A stretch of DNA of 17,908 bases from Rhizobacter sp. (GTDB taxonomy: Bacteria > Pseudomonadota > Gammaproteobacteria > Burkholderiales > Burkholderiaceae_C). The translations under genes and the position numbers were made by a program. Numbering within the stretch: the first letter of the stretch is position 1; each line of letters opens with the position of its first letter. Where the stretch lies: NCBI GenBank assembly GCA_014380155.1, contig JACMKJ010000395.1, forward strand, positions 1 to 17,908, written 5' to 3'. Positions 8,255 to 15,058 of the stretch are shown here, piece by piece. The notes beneath the pieces are model-generated. The model did no database searches, was not told the origin of the DNA, and worked only from the letters and a program-made list of their open reading frames with translations.

Positions 8255-8833
8255 TCAGCCGATGCCGGTGAAGCCAGCAGCGGGGATGAAGCGCAGGCCC
8301 GTGAAACCCGCTGCTTCGAGTTCCCTCGCCAGATCGGCGCTTGCCATCGTGCGCATGCCCCAGTGCATGGGTCGGAACAGTTTTGTCGCCGCCGGTATGA
8401 CCTCTTCCTTGAGGGCCAGGGCCTTGCACGAGGTGATGACCTTCTTGTTCAGCGGATTCCACTTGACCTTAGAACGCTCGAGGTCGATGCAATCGACCAC
8501 ATCGAGGGAGTGCACGATGAAGTAATCAGAGGCCGCAACACGATCCTTGTGGTTGACGATGGTCGCAGGCAGGTACTCGATCTTTTGCTGTGGCAGTGCG
8601 GTCTCCAGATGCGCCCGCAGTTTGGCTGACACGATGATCTGGCCTGCAACGTTGAAGTTGTCGCTCAGCAGGTAGTCGTCTGGAAACCTGTCGCTCATGC
8701 GATAGCTCAAATCGGTCGGGAACTTGGCTGCGATCGAGACGCCGCTATTGAGTTCACGTGTGTTCGGTACATCTGTCGGGTCGAGCGTGCAGTGGCCAGG
8801 AGCGGCGGTGCTCAACCAGATCATGGAGCTCAT
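8255..8833 (-). CDS. DUF1629/Imm11-like immunity protein
   Basis: A 192-residue soluble protein with a strong ribosome binding site (GGAGGA at 8841-8846 on the opposite strand, 7 bases before ATG). The C-terminal half fits the DUF1629/Imm11 pattern: YFIVHSLDVVDCIDLERS (104-121), a short strand block, then ALALKEEVIPAATKLFR (138-154) and a final helix with ELEAAGFTGLRF (171-182). Such proteins are commonly found right behind toxin genes in T6SS and other polymorphic toxin loci, and this gene starts 52 bases after the stop of the putative nuclease. GC is low for this window: 55-58% in three hand-counted 60-base lines (8401, 8521, 8641) against about 67% in vgrG (13141), suggesting recent transfer with the toxin. 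Direct pairing is inference. Confidence 0.72.
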   Translation of the reverse strand: MSSMIWLSTAAPGHCTLDPTDVPNTRELNSGVSIAAKFPTDLSYRMSDRFPDDYLLSDNFNVAGQIIVSAKLRAHLETALPQQKIEYLPATIVNHKDRVAASDYFIVHSLDVVDCIDLERSKVKWNPLNKKVITSCKALALKEEVIPAATKLFRPMHWGMRTMASADLARELEAAGFTGLRFIPAAGFTGIG

Positions 8834-8885
8834 GTTGTTTTCCTCCTGAGAGTCGGTTTGCTGATGTCACTGTACCCATCTGGGT

Positions 8886-9665
8886 TCAGCCGCCCCACGA
8901 GAATATCTTCTCCAACCATGCACGCACGGTCATGGCGCCACGCTTGTGGACGTTTGGCGGCGGATCACTTTTGCGGGGGTCTGGCGCCATCGACAGCGGG
9001 ATGTACCACACGCTCTTCTTGGTTTCGCGGTTGACCCAGCAATCGGCGGCGCCACCATGCTCGCCACCGCGAGTCTTGAGGAAGCTCTTCCAGTCGTTGC
9101 TGTGCGAGCGCAGCAGCGCTCTGATGCTCTTGCCGCGGTCTTTGCATTCTTCGCGCTGTTCGATCAATTCAGGCCACAGCTCGGCATTGAATTTGTCGAT
9201 AACTGCTGCCGTGAACTTGTCGTGGTCGTTCAGATGGCAAGGCAGGTTTGGTAGCGAACCAAAATTACCGGCCATCGGGTTCAGCGCAACCAGGGCGGCG
9301 AGTGTCTGGCCCTTGGCGGCCTTGCCGTCGGCGTCTTCAAACGGCCCTTTGGTCGGCAGACCCAGCATGTTGGGTTGCTCATTGATGTCCCACGTTGTCT
9401 TGGCCATGCATTTGTGGACGAAGTCGAGGTTTTCATCCTTCTTGCCTCCGCGGATGGCAGCATCCTGCAGGGAGGAGATGGGCAGCACATGGTGGAACTC
9501 GCACTGGCCCGCGGCGGTGACGTTGCCGGGGTCTGACGGGTCGGAGTGGCAGAAGACATATCCATCGCTGCCGGTGTTGGCGCGCAGCACCGATGTCTCG
9601 GCGCGTTGTCGATTGAACTTCGACGTCTTGATCTTGTCGACGTGCTCTTTTGCTCCGCCTGCCAT
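8886..9665 (-). CDS. Putative His-Me-finger (HNH/AHH-like) nuclease, T6SS cargo effector
   Basis: A 259-residue protein without a signal peptide or PAAR domain, so it would need loading on the spike. The likely catalytic core is CEFHHVLPI (55-63, with His58-His59), WDINEQPNMLGLP (92-104, with Asn99) and LPCHLNDHDKFTAAV (141-155, with His144 and His148). This spacing, a His pair followed by an Asn before GLP and then two His, is the layout of AHH and related HNH/His-Me-finger toxins that cut DNA. The C-terminal 100 residues are not recognised. Start ATG 9665 has AGGAGAT about 9 bases upstream inside the end of the ketosynthase-like gene. It sits between PAAR-type genes and two immunity-like genes, the usual place of an effector. 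Activity is inferred from motifs and context. Confidence 0.75.
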   Translation of the reverse strand: MAGGAKEHVDKIKTSKFNRQRAETSVLRANTGSDGYVFCHSDPSDPGNVTAAGQCEFHHVLPISSLQDAAIRGGKKDENLDFVHKCMAKTTWDINEQPNMLGLPTKGPFEDADGKAAKGQTLAALVALNPMAGNFGSLPNLPCHLNDHDKFTAAVIDKFNAELWPELIEQREECKDRGKSIRALLRSHSNDWKSFLKTRGGEHGGAADCWVNRETKKSVWYIPLSMAPDPRKSDPPPNVHKRGAMTVRAWLEKIFSWGG

Positions 9666-9685
9666 GGTTGCCTATCTCCTTTCGG

Positions 9686-10855
9686 TCAAAGCTCGGCGGC
9701 CTGGGCATCGAGCAGCATGGCGGCGCGGCCGCCATTCTCGGCGCACAGCACCAGCAGCGCGCCGCCGCCGGGCAAGTGCCCACGGCGTGCGGCTTCAAGC
9801 GCCATGCACATGGCCACACCGCCTGTTGCGGCACCGGTCTCGCCGAAGGACTCGACCGGCAGCCACAGGCTTGAGTCGAACTCGCCGTAGCGTTCGCGCA
9901 GGTGCACGAGCGCATGGCCCCAGTCCATCGCTCGCGCTTCGGTCCCGTTCAGGTCGGCGATGACCACCGGTGGGATTGTTTTGAGTTCAGCCTGCGAAGA
10001 CGACAGCGCGCGCTGCATAACGCCGCTGAGGGCGCGACCAAGGGGTTGCTGTTCGTCATCGTGGTACGGGAAGTCGCGATCGTGGGCGAGCGCACTCAGG
10101 CGCAAAGTCGTGGTACCGGGTGCTCGTGCAATGTCTTGCTCCACCAGCAAGAATGCCGCGGCTTCGCCCGGCATGAATCCCACCGGCTGGGCTTCGGACT
10201 TCAGAACCCGGCCGTTGGCACAGGCCTGCAGGACGGCAGGTTCGACCAGGCTGTCCAGCAAACCGACGATGCAGCGGTCGACTTCTCCTTTCTTCAGCCA
10301 GCGAGATGCCTGTGCTAGTGCTGACAGCAGCCCGAGCCGGCCCGATGCAGTGGCCCACTGCAGGTGCGGAACCCACTCGACAGTGGCGCTCAGGCGCTGC
10401 GCGAGTTGATCGGCGATCTCTTGCCGGGTTTCCTGCTGGCTGGGAAATGCTTGTTCGCCCAGTGGCTCCAGCCGCTCACCGAAGCGAATGACGAAGTGAT
10501 CGTCCGACACACACAGGCACAGGCCGGTGCGTGCTGCATGCTCCGTCGAGACCAGGCCCGCCTTTTTCAGGAGGTCTTGCAAGGCAGGGCGGCCAATAGC
10601 GATCAACTTGCCGAGCCCGGTGTAGCCGTCACTGACGACCGGTGTCGTGTGAACAACAAGCGGTGGGATACCGTCCAAGGTCTCCTTGGCCATGGCCGGG
10701 TCGTTGGCGCTGTTGAGGGTGCCGACTGGAGAAGTGCGAACGAGGCCGGCGCGTGCGGCTGCACAGGCTTCGGCACTGTCCAGGCCGAGACTGCAGCTGA
10801 GCGAGACTTCGGTGATGGCGAGACCTGTCACAACGCGTCTTTGCAGCACCAGCAA
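9686..10855 (-). CDS. Ketosynthase-fold (thiolase-like) protein with degenerate active site
   Basis: A 389-residue protein from TTG 10855; alternatives are GTG 10849 and GTG 10831, the last overlapping the DUF4150 stop as GTGA. The longer starts keep the first strand RRVVTGLAI (6-14), which matches FabF-type N-termini, so they are preferred; no start has a clear ribosome binding site. The beta-ketoacyl synthase fold is visible: VTGLAIT at the N-terminus, TASGRLGLLSAL (169-180) at the nucleophile elbow, GFMPGEAAAFLLVE (226-239), DLNGTEARAMDW (301-312) and FGETGAATGGVAMCMAL (337-353). The three catalytic positions of true enzymes (Cys, His, His) read Ser171, Asn303 and Glu339, so condensing activity is not expected. 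It precedes the toxin gene by 20 bases, suggesting a loading or chaperone role; that is inference. Confidence 0.88.
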   Translation of the reverse strand: MLVLQRRVVTGLAITEVSLSCSLGLDSAEACAAARAGLVRTSPVGTLNSANDPAMAKETLDGIPPLVVHTTPVVSDGYTGLGKLIAIGRPALQDLLKKAGLVSTEHAARTGLCLCVSDDHFVIRFGERLEPLGEQAFPSQQETRQEIADQLAQRLSATVEWVPHLQWATASGRLGLLSALAQASRWLKKGEVDRCIVGLLDSLVEPAVLQACANGRVLKSEAQPVGFMPGEAAAFLLVEQDIARAPGTTTLRLSALAHDRDFPYHDDEQQPLGRALSGVMQRALSSSQAELKTIPPVVIADLNGTEARAMDWGHALVHLRERYGEFDSSLWLPVESFGETGAATGGVAMCMALEAARRGHLPGGGALLVLCAENGGRAAMLLDAQAAEL

Positions 10856-11289
10856 GTTTCGTCGCAGGTCGGTGGCATAGCGATCGCAGGCCCCTGGAGC
10901 AATGGGAAGGGTGGCGTGTTCTTGTCGTTGTGCAGCATCAGATCAAGCGCACGCGGTACGTTCTTGCCTTCGAACTTCACGTCGAAGGAATAGTTGACGA
11001 ACTCTGCCTTGCCTTTGATCTTGTTCGATGCCACACCGCCGCCGGCACTGCCTGCTTCGTCACCGGTGCTCATGCTGAAATTCGAGTCCTTGACGCAGAC
11101 CGGGTTGCCGTCGCACTTGACGCTGGAAGCTCCCGATCCGGTGTCCGACGACTTGGCGATGTTGGGGTACGGGATCGGAATGGGGCCTGCCGGAGAGGGC
11201 GTCTTGCACACGTCGGGGAATGCGATGGTGGTTCCATTGCTGCTAGCGTGCACGACCGTGAGGTTGTTGACTGAAACGGTGACCGGCAT
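10828..11289 (-). CDS. DUF4150 PAAR-like spike tip protein
   Basis: A 153-residue protein consisting of one DUF4150 domain. Family marks: FPDVCKTPSP and GPIPIPYPN (24-43), SMSTGDEAGSAGGGVAS (72-88), and VKFEGKNVPRALDLMLHN (104-121). DUF4150 domains fold like PAAR proteins and cap the VgrG spike, often carrying or recruiting effectors. Here the domain has no fused toxin, so the nuclease two genes downstream is probably separate cargo. The tail is rich in Cys (142, 146, 148, 149). The gene follows the DUF6484 gene by 10 bases and its 3' end overlaps the first codons of the ketosynthase-like gene. Ribosome binding site weak. Confidence 0.95.
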   Translation of the reverse strand: MPVTVSVNNLTVVHASSNGTTIAFPDVCKTPSPAGPIPIPYPNIAKSSDTGSGASSVKCDGNPVCVKDSNFSMSTGDEAGSAGGGVASNKIKGKAEFVNYSFDVKFEGKNVPRALDLMLHNDKNTPPFPLLQGPAIAMPPTCDETCWCCKDAL

Positions 11290-11299
11290 GGCGTATCAC

Positions 11300-11785
11300 T
11301 CAATTGATGTTGACGAGGCCACCGCGAATCTTGTGGGTGCCGGATGCACGGCTCACCACTTCCGTGCCTTTGATGATGAGTTTGCCGTCGCGTCGCAGCA
11401 GGATGGAAGCGTTTCCGCAGTTCAAGCTGAGTTCGGTTTCTGCCTGGAGACGCAGTGTCTTGCCGTTGACGACCAACTCCTGTTCTGGCCCAGCTGCCGC
11501 GCTTGTAGCAGCGGCGGGCGGTGTCGCCAGTCGTGCCAAGACCGCGCCCAGGATTATTGGCCGCGTACGGTCGCCGCCTTCGAACACAACAGCCACGTCA
11601 TCACCCTTGCTGGCACTCACCTCACCCACGACGCGGGCGAGCACAGGATCGGGCATGCCGTTGAGTTGTATCCATGGCGTACCGTCGGCGTCGATGTTGG
11701 CCACGGTGGCGACCGCTACCTGCTGACCGGCGCCAAACGCCGCAGCCACCACTTCACCCTTGCGCACCACAGTTGTCTTGACCAT
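11300..11785 (-). CDS. DUF6484 domain protein, VgrG partner
   Basis: A 161-residue protein. Start MVKTTVV at ATG 11785 is one base after the vgrG stop, with GGAGAA about 7 bases upstream inside vgrG; frames open further upstream but lie within vgrG. Residues 22-75 contain the strand-rich block with VATVANIDADGTPWIQLNG and DDVAVVFEGGD, recognised as DUF6484, a domain found in proteins encoded directly behind vgrG. The C-terminal part (about 100-161) repeats short strands (GKTLRLQAETELSLNCG, GKLIIKGTEVVSRASG) that resemble the end of the VgrG beta-helix, so it may extend or cap the spike. No enzyme motif. Likely co-delivered or used in spike assembly; that is inference from position. Confidence 0.85.
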   Translation of the reverse strand: MVKTTVVRKGEVVAAAFGAGQQVAVATVANIDADGTPWIQLNGMPDPVLARVVGEVSASKGDDVAVVFEGGDRTRPIILGAVLARLATPPAAATSAAAGPEQELVVNGKTLRLQAETELSLNCGNASILLRRDGKLIIKGTEVVSRASGTHKIRGGLVNIN

Positions 11786-11786
11786 G

Positions 11787-14090
11787 TCAGTTCTCCGCGA
11801 TCTTGCTGCCTTTGATGACCACGTCGCCACTGCCCTTGACGTTGATCTTGTTGCCTTTGATGGTGATGTCACCGTTCTTCTTCATCGAGATCTCGGCAGA
11901 ACCCACCTTGAACTGCATCTCGTCTTCCGCGACGATCTGAATCTTCTTGGCGTTCACCACGTAGTCCTTGGTGATCGAGAGTTTGGCCTGACCACCGACC
12001 GACACCTTGTCGTCCTTGGCCACGCTGACGGTGCGCTCGCTGGCGAAGGTCTCTGAGACATTGCCACCAACATTGATCGAACGGTTGCCTCCGATGGATT
12101 CGGATTTGCCCGCCCCGATGCTCTCGACCTTGGAGCCGGCGACAGACTCCGCCATGACGGCGCCCACCGTGATAGCCAGGGCTGCACCGACGGTGAGTTC
12201 CATCGCACCGCCCACTGTTTCGGCATAGTTGACCGCCACTGTCTCGGTGAGTGTCGACCCGACCGTGATGCTCATCGCACCGCCGATGACTTCGCTGTGG
12301 GTCGAAACCACGTTGACGGCTTTGTTGCGAAGCACCTTCTCGAACTTGTCTCGCTCGACAGTCATGAAGCGGTCGTGACCGATGGTGATGCTCTCGTCGT
12401 TGTCCACCCGTTCCGTGCGGTCGTGGTGGACGGTGATCATCTCGTCGTTGTCCACCACCTCGGTGCGGTCGTGCTTGACGTGCACCTGCTCATCGTGGTC
12501 GATGGTCTTGTGCCGGTCGTGCCCGACCCAGTGCGTCTCGTCGTTCTCGACCTCGATGTCCTGGTTTTTCTCGGCGTGGATCCACACCTGCTCGCTGCCG
12601 GCCTTGTCTTCAAAGCGGATCGCATTGGCGTTGCCATACCCGCCGCCCTTGGACGAGCGCGTGAGGATGCCGCTTTGTGTGGCGTTGGCGGGCAGCTCCC
12701 AGGGCGGCATCTGCTCGGCGTTGTAGACGCGGCCGGTGATGAGGGGCTGGTCGGGGTCGCCTTCGAGAAAACCGATCACCACCTCCTGGCCGATGCGCGG
12801 GATGTGGATGGCACCGAAGTTCTTGCCCGCCCAGGGGTGCGACACGCGCACCCAGCACGAGCTCTTGTCGTCTTTTTTGCCGTAACGGTCCCAGTGGAAC
12901 TGCACCTTCACGCGGCCGTATTTGTCGGTGAAGATTTCTTCGCCGCCGGGGCCCACCACCACGGCGGTTTGCGGGCCGTGCACCACCGGCTTGCGGGTGC
13001 GCCGCTCGGGGCGGAACTGCTGGTCTGACGGGATGGCGGTGAAGTCGCAACGCAGCGCGCTGCTGGCGGTCGAGCCCGATTCGGTGGCGTCGGTCTGAGC
13101 GTGCAGGCTGATGCCGGTGACGAGGTACTCGATGTTCTGGTCTTCGCGCGGGTGGTTGGTCAGCGACAGCAAGCGGCCCACTTCGATGCCGTGGCCGTTG
13201 GAGTCACCTTGCAGCACCATCGCGCGGGCGTGCATCTCGTCGACACGGTCTTCAGAAAATTGTGTGCCGTCGGCGGACTGGGTGTAGTCGCCCTGGTAAT
13301 CGAACACCTCGTAGTCGGACAGCTCGTGCTTGCGCGCCTTTTTCTTGTCGACCTTGAGGTCGGTGGAAGGGCGCTCGAAGTCGTAGCTGCGCAATGTGAC
13401 TTGGCCCGGGATCACCGAGCTCGAGAAGCGCCAGGCTGACACCAGCTCGTGGTCGGGTGGGGCGTCGGCGCCGCCTTCGTAGTAGGGCAGGGACTCGCAG
13501 GCGGGCGACGCGTCGTGCGCGCTTTGCGAGTCGACCAACACCAGCTTGTGTTCGCCGTCGGCGTGCTCAAAGTACCAGTAGATGCCTTCGTGCTCGAGCA
13601 GGCGCGCCACGAAGTCGAAGTCGCTCTCGCGGTATTGCACGCAATACGTCCACTTGCGGTAGCTGCGAAAGAGCTTGAACTCGAAGTTGGCGACGCTGTG
13701 GTCGTCGAACACCTTCTTGACGATGTCGGGCACCGTCATCTCTTGAAAGATGCGGCAGTCGAAAGTTTGCTTGAGGAACCACAGCCACGGCCGCACGATG
13801 GCTTGGTATGTGTAGTCGCTGCCGCGGTGGCCGGTCTGCGAAAAGCGCGTCACGTAACCGTGCAGGTAACGCTTGGCGTCGTCGCGCAGCTCCATGGTGA
13901 CGGTGACGGGCTGGCCGAGCAGGTCGCCCGGTTGCAGGCTTTCCTTGCGACTCACCATGTTCAGGCGCGCTTCGCCGAGCGTGCTCAGACCTTGCGTCAT
14001 GCTGATCGACGCAAAGCGCAGATCTTCGGCGGGCAAGGGAGAGCTGAGGCTGATCGGTTGCGGCATACGTGAGAACCAGTGGCTGCGCAT
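11787..14090 (-). CDS. vgrG: VgrG spike protein (TssI)
   Basis: A 767-residue protein forming the trimeric needle tip of the T6SS. The gp27-like base spans residues about 20-350 (QYRESDFDFVARLLEHEGIYW at 152-172 is typical). The gp5-like OB domain spans about 385-455 (DKYGRVKVQFHWDRYG, SCWVRVSHPWAG, IPRIGQEVVIGFLEGDPDQP). Residues 490-767 form the beta-helix, including four exact 16-residue units with HDR at 524, 540, 556 and 572. No effector domain is fused at the C-terminus. The start could be ATG 14090 or ATG 14066 (MPQPISLSS); neither has a good ribosome binding site, and the shorter form fits family N-termini. It is the first gene of the operon and diverges from the hydrolase gene. Confidence 0.97.
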   Translation of the reverse strand: MRSHWFSRMPQPISLSSPLPAEDLRFASISMTQGLSTLGEARLNMVSRKESLQPGDLLGQPVTVTMELRDDAKRYLHGYVTRFSQTGHRGSDYTYQAIVRPWLWFLKQTFDCRIFQEMTVPDIVKKVFDDHSVANFEFKLFRSYRKWTYCVQYRESDFDFVARLLEHEGIYWYFEHADGEHKLVLVDSQSAHDASPACESLPYYEGGADAPPDHELVSAWRFSSSVIPGQVTLRSYDFERPSTDLKVDKKKARKHELSDYEVFDYQGDYTQSADGTQFSEDRVDEMHARAMVLQGDSNGHGIEVGRLLSLTNHPREDQNIEYLVTGISLHAQTDATESGSTASSALRCDFTAIPSDQQFRPERRTRKPVVHGPQTAVVVGPGGEEIFTDKYGRVKVQFHWDRYGKKDDKSSCWVRVSHPWAGKNFGAIHIPRIGQEVVIGFLEGDPDQPLITGRVYNAEQMPPWELPANATQSGILTRSSKGGGYGNANAIRFEDKAGSEQVWIHAEKNQDIEVENDETHWVGHDRHKTIDHDEQVHVKHDRTEVVDNDEMITVHHDRTERVDNDESITIGHDRFMTVERDKFEKVLRNKAVNVVSTHSEVIGGAMSITVGSTLTETVAVNYAETVGGAMELTVGAALAITVGAVMAESVAGSKVESIGAGKSESIGGNRSINVGGNVSETFASERTVSVAKDDKVSVGGQAKLSITKDYVVNAKKIQIVAEDEMQFKVGSAEISMKKNGDITIKGNKINVKGSGDVVIKGSKIAEN
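12371..12521 (-). repeat. 48-bp tandem period inside vgrG
   Basis: The string GGTCGTG begins at 12371, 12419, 12467 and 12515, exactly 48 bases apart, and CTCGTCGTTGTCCAC at 12393 recurs at 12441. On the coding strand these give 16-residue units (HDR followed by Asp/Glu-rich strands, VDND in two units) of the VgrG beta-helix. The repeats are in frame and diverged, so they are structural coding repeats, not a mobile or regulatory array. Confidence 0.85.
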
Positions 14091-14109
14091 GACTCATGCA
14101 GTGGAGCGA

Positions 14110-14138
14110 ACAATAGGCCCGGCCCCCGGGGCGGTAAA
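14110..14138 (-). promoter_or_regulatory. Candidate sigma-70-like promoter for the vgrG operon
   Basis: Reading the minus strand, TTTACC (14138-14133) and TATTGT (14115-14110) are 17 bases apart, four of six matches to each consensus box. It lies in the only intergenic gap in front of vgrG. Transcription would begin near 14103, leaving a very short leader for ATG 14090 and a normal one for ATG 14066. Weak matches in GC-rich DNA; a guess. Confidence 0.25.
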
Positions 14139-14179
14139 GCGACCAAAGTCAATGACGGGCAGGCCGGTGCGCCACTAAG

Positions 14180-14196
14180 CTGTCAGCGACAGTCGC
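14180..14196. repeat. Two overlapping short inverted repeats in the vgrG/hydrolase gap
   Basis: CTGTC-AGC-GACAG (14180-14192) and GCGAC-A-GTCGC (14186-14196) overlap in the 149-bp divergent region. Both are perfect with 5-base arms. They could be an operator shared by the two promoters, but arms this short also occur by chance in GC-rich DNA. The rest of the gap (14091-14239) shows nothing else beyond the weak promoter and the ribosome binding site of the hydrolase gene. Confidence 0.3.
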
Positions 14197-14239
14197 CGCG
14201 AGCCGCTTTTGTGCGCGGGCGAAACGGAGGGTTCACCCC

Positions 14240-15058
14240 ATGCTGGTATGCGTCGATGGAACCGGGGCGTCAGACAGGGCCGAGTACGCGCGCATCTTTG
14301 CGCGCAGCTTCGTGAACCGGGTCAAGAACGAGCACCTGCGCGCCCACCCGCACCCCGACCCGCCGCCCATCCACCACCGTGGGCCGGGTGCTGACTTCAC
14401 GGACGGGCTGATGGGTGGCTTCGGAGGTGAGCACCATGTCGACCCGGAGTTCATCGTTCGGGAGATCATCGAGGCTCAGCGCCGCATCAACGACGATGTG
14501 GATGCCATTCCCGCCTGGGCACTGGGCACGCCGGCCTCGTCGTGGTCGCCCGAAGAGACGGCCCAGTTGCAGCTCATCGAGCAGCGGCGCCAGCTCTTCA
14601 TGGTGGGCCACAGCCGGGGTGCTGCCATCGTCATCCATACGGCGCGCCTGCTCATCCGCCATGGCATCACGGTGGACGCCATGTTCCTGTTTGACGCGGT
14701 GGCTCGCAACATGTCTCTGGACGCCGAGGTCATCCCGTCCAATGTGCGCTGCTGTTATCACGCCATGCGAGACCCGGCCGGCAACAGCCGTGGTTCATTC
14801 GGCAACTGCGGCATCTCGGCAGAGCTGCCTGTGGACTTTCAACCCCGGCCTATGCGCCGATTCTTCACCACGCACGGCGCCATGGGCGGCACTCCCTGGG
14901 GTCGCGACCCCGATCACATGTCGAGCTCCGGTACCTTCATCGCCGAAGGCGACCCGATGGGTTCCACCGCCATCACGCCCGAAGCCGAGTTGCGTGGCAT
15001 GAACGAAGTTGAAAACTGGATGTGGCCGCACCTGCGGCGCCACGGCGTGGTGCCTTAG
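14240..15058 (+). CDS. Alpha/beta-hydrolase, DUF2235/Tle-like putative lipase effector
   Basis: A 272-residue protein with a strong ribosome binding site (GGAGGG at 14226-14231, 8 bases before ATG). It opens MLVCVDGTGAS, like the first strand and DGT loop of DUF2235 proteins. The nucleophile elbow GHSRG (123-127) gives Ser125; LFDAVAR (150-156) gives Asp152; THGAMGGTPW (211-220) gives His212 in the position of the HxxxGG motif of DUF2235 hydrolases. So a complete Ser-Asp-His triad is likely. No signal peptide or transmembrane helix. DUF2235-like hydrolases include Tle1-type T6SS phospholipases; being divergent from vgrG supports an effector role, but no adaptor or immunity gene lies beside it, so a housekeeping esterase is possible. 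Its stop abuts the stop of the convergent TPR gene. Confidence 0.85.
   Translation: MLVCVDGTGASDRAEYARIFARSFVNRVKNEHLRAHPHPDPPPIHHRGPGADFTDGLMGGFGGEHHVDPEFIVREIIEAQRRINDDVDAIPAWALGTPASSWSPEETAQLQLIEQRRQLFMVGHSRGAAIVIHTARLLIRHGITVDAMFLFDAVARNMSLDAEVIPSNVRCCYHAMRDPAGNSRGSFGNCGISAELPVDFQPRPMRRFFTTHGAMGGTPWGRDPDHMSSSGTFIAEGDPMGSTAITPEAELRGMNEVENWMWPHLRRHGVVP

Noticed and set aside
12371..12521. Regular 48-bp spacing considered as a CRISPR-like array
   Set aside because: The units are in frame, contiguous without spacers, and encode the VgrG beta-helix; they are protein repeats.
12297..14072. Long + strand open frames opposite vgrG
   Set aside because: The His/Val/Asp-rich products are antisense images of the VgrG repeats; VgrG itself is unambiguous.
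14124..14150. Possible sigma-54 promoter before vgrG (GG and GC 10 bases apart on the minus strand)
   Set aside because: Only the invariant dinucleotides match; the surrounding -24/-12 bases do not fit the consensus, and such pairs are frequent in GC-rich DNA.
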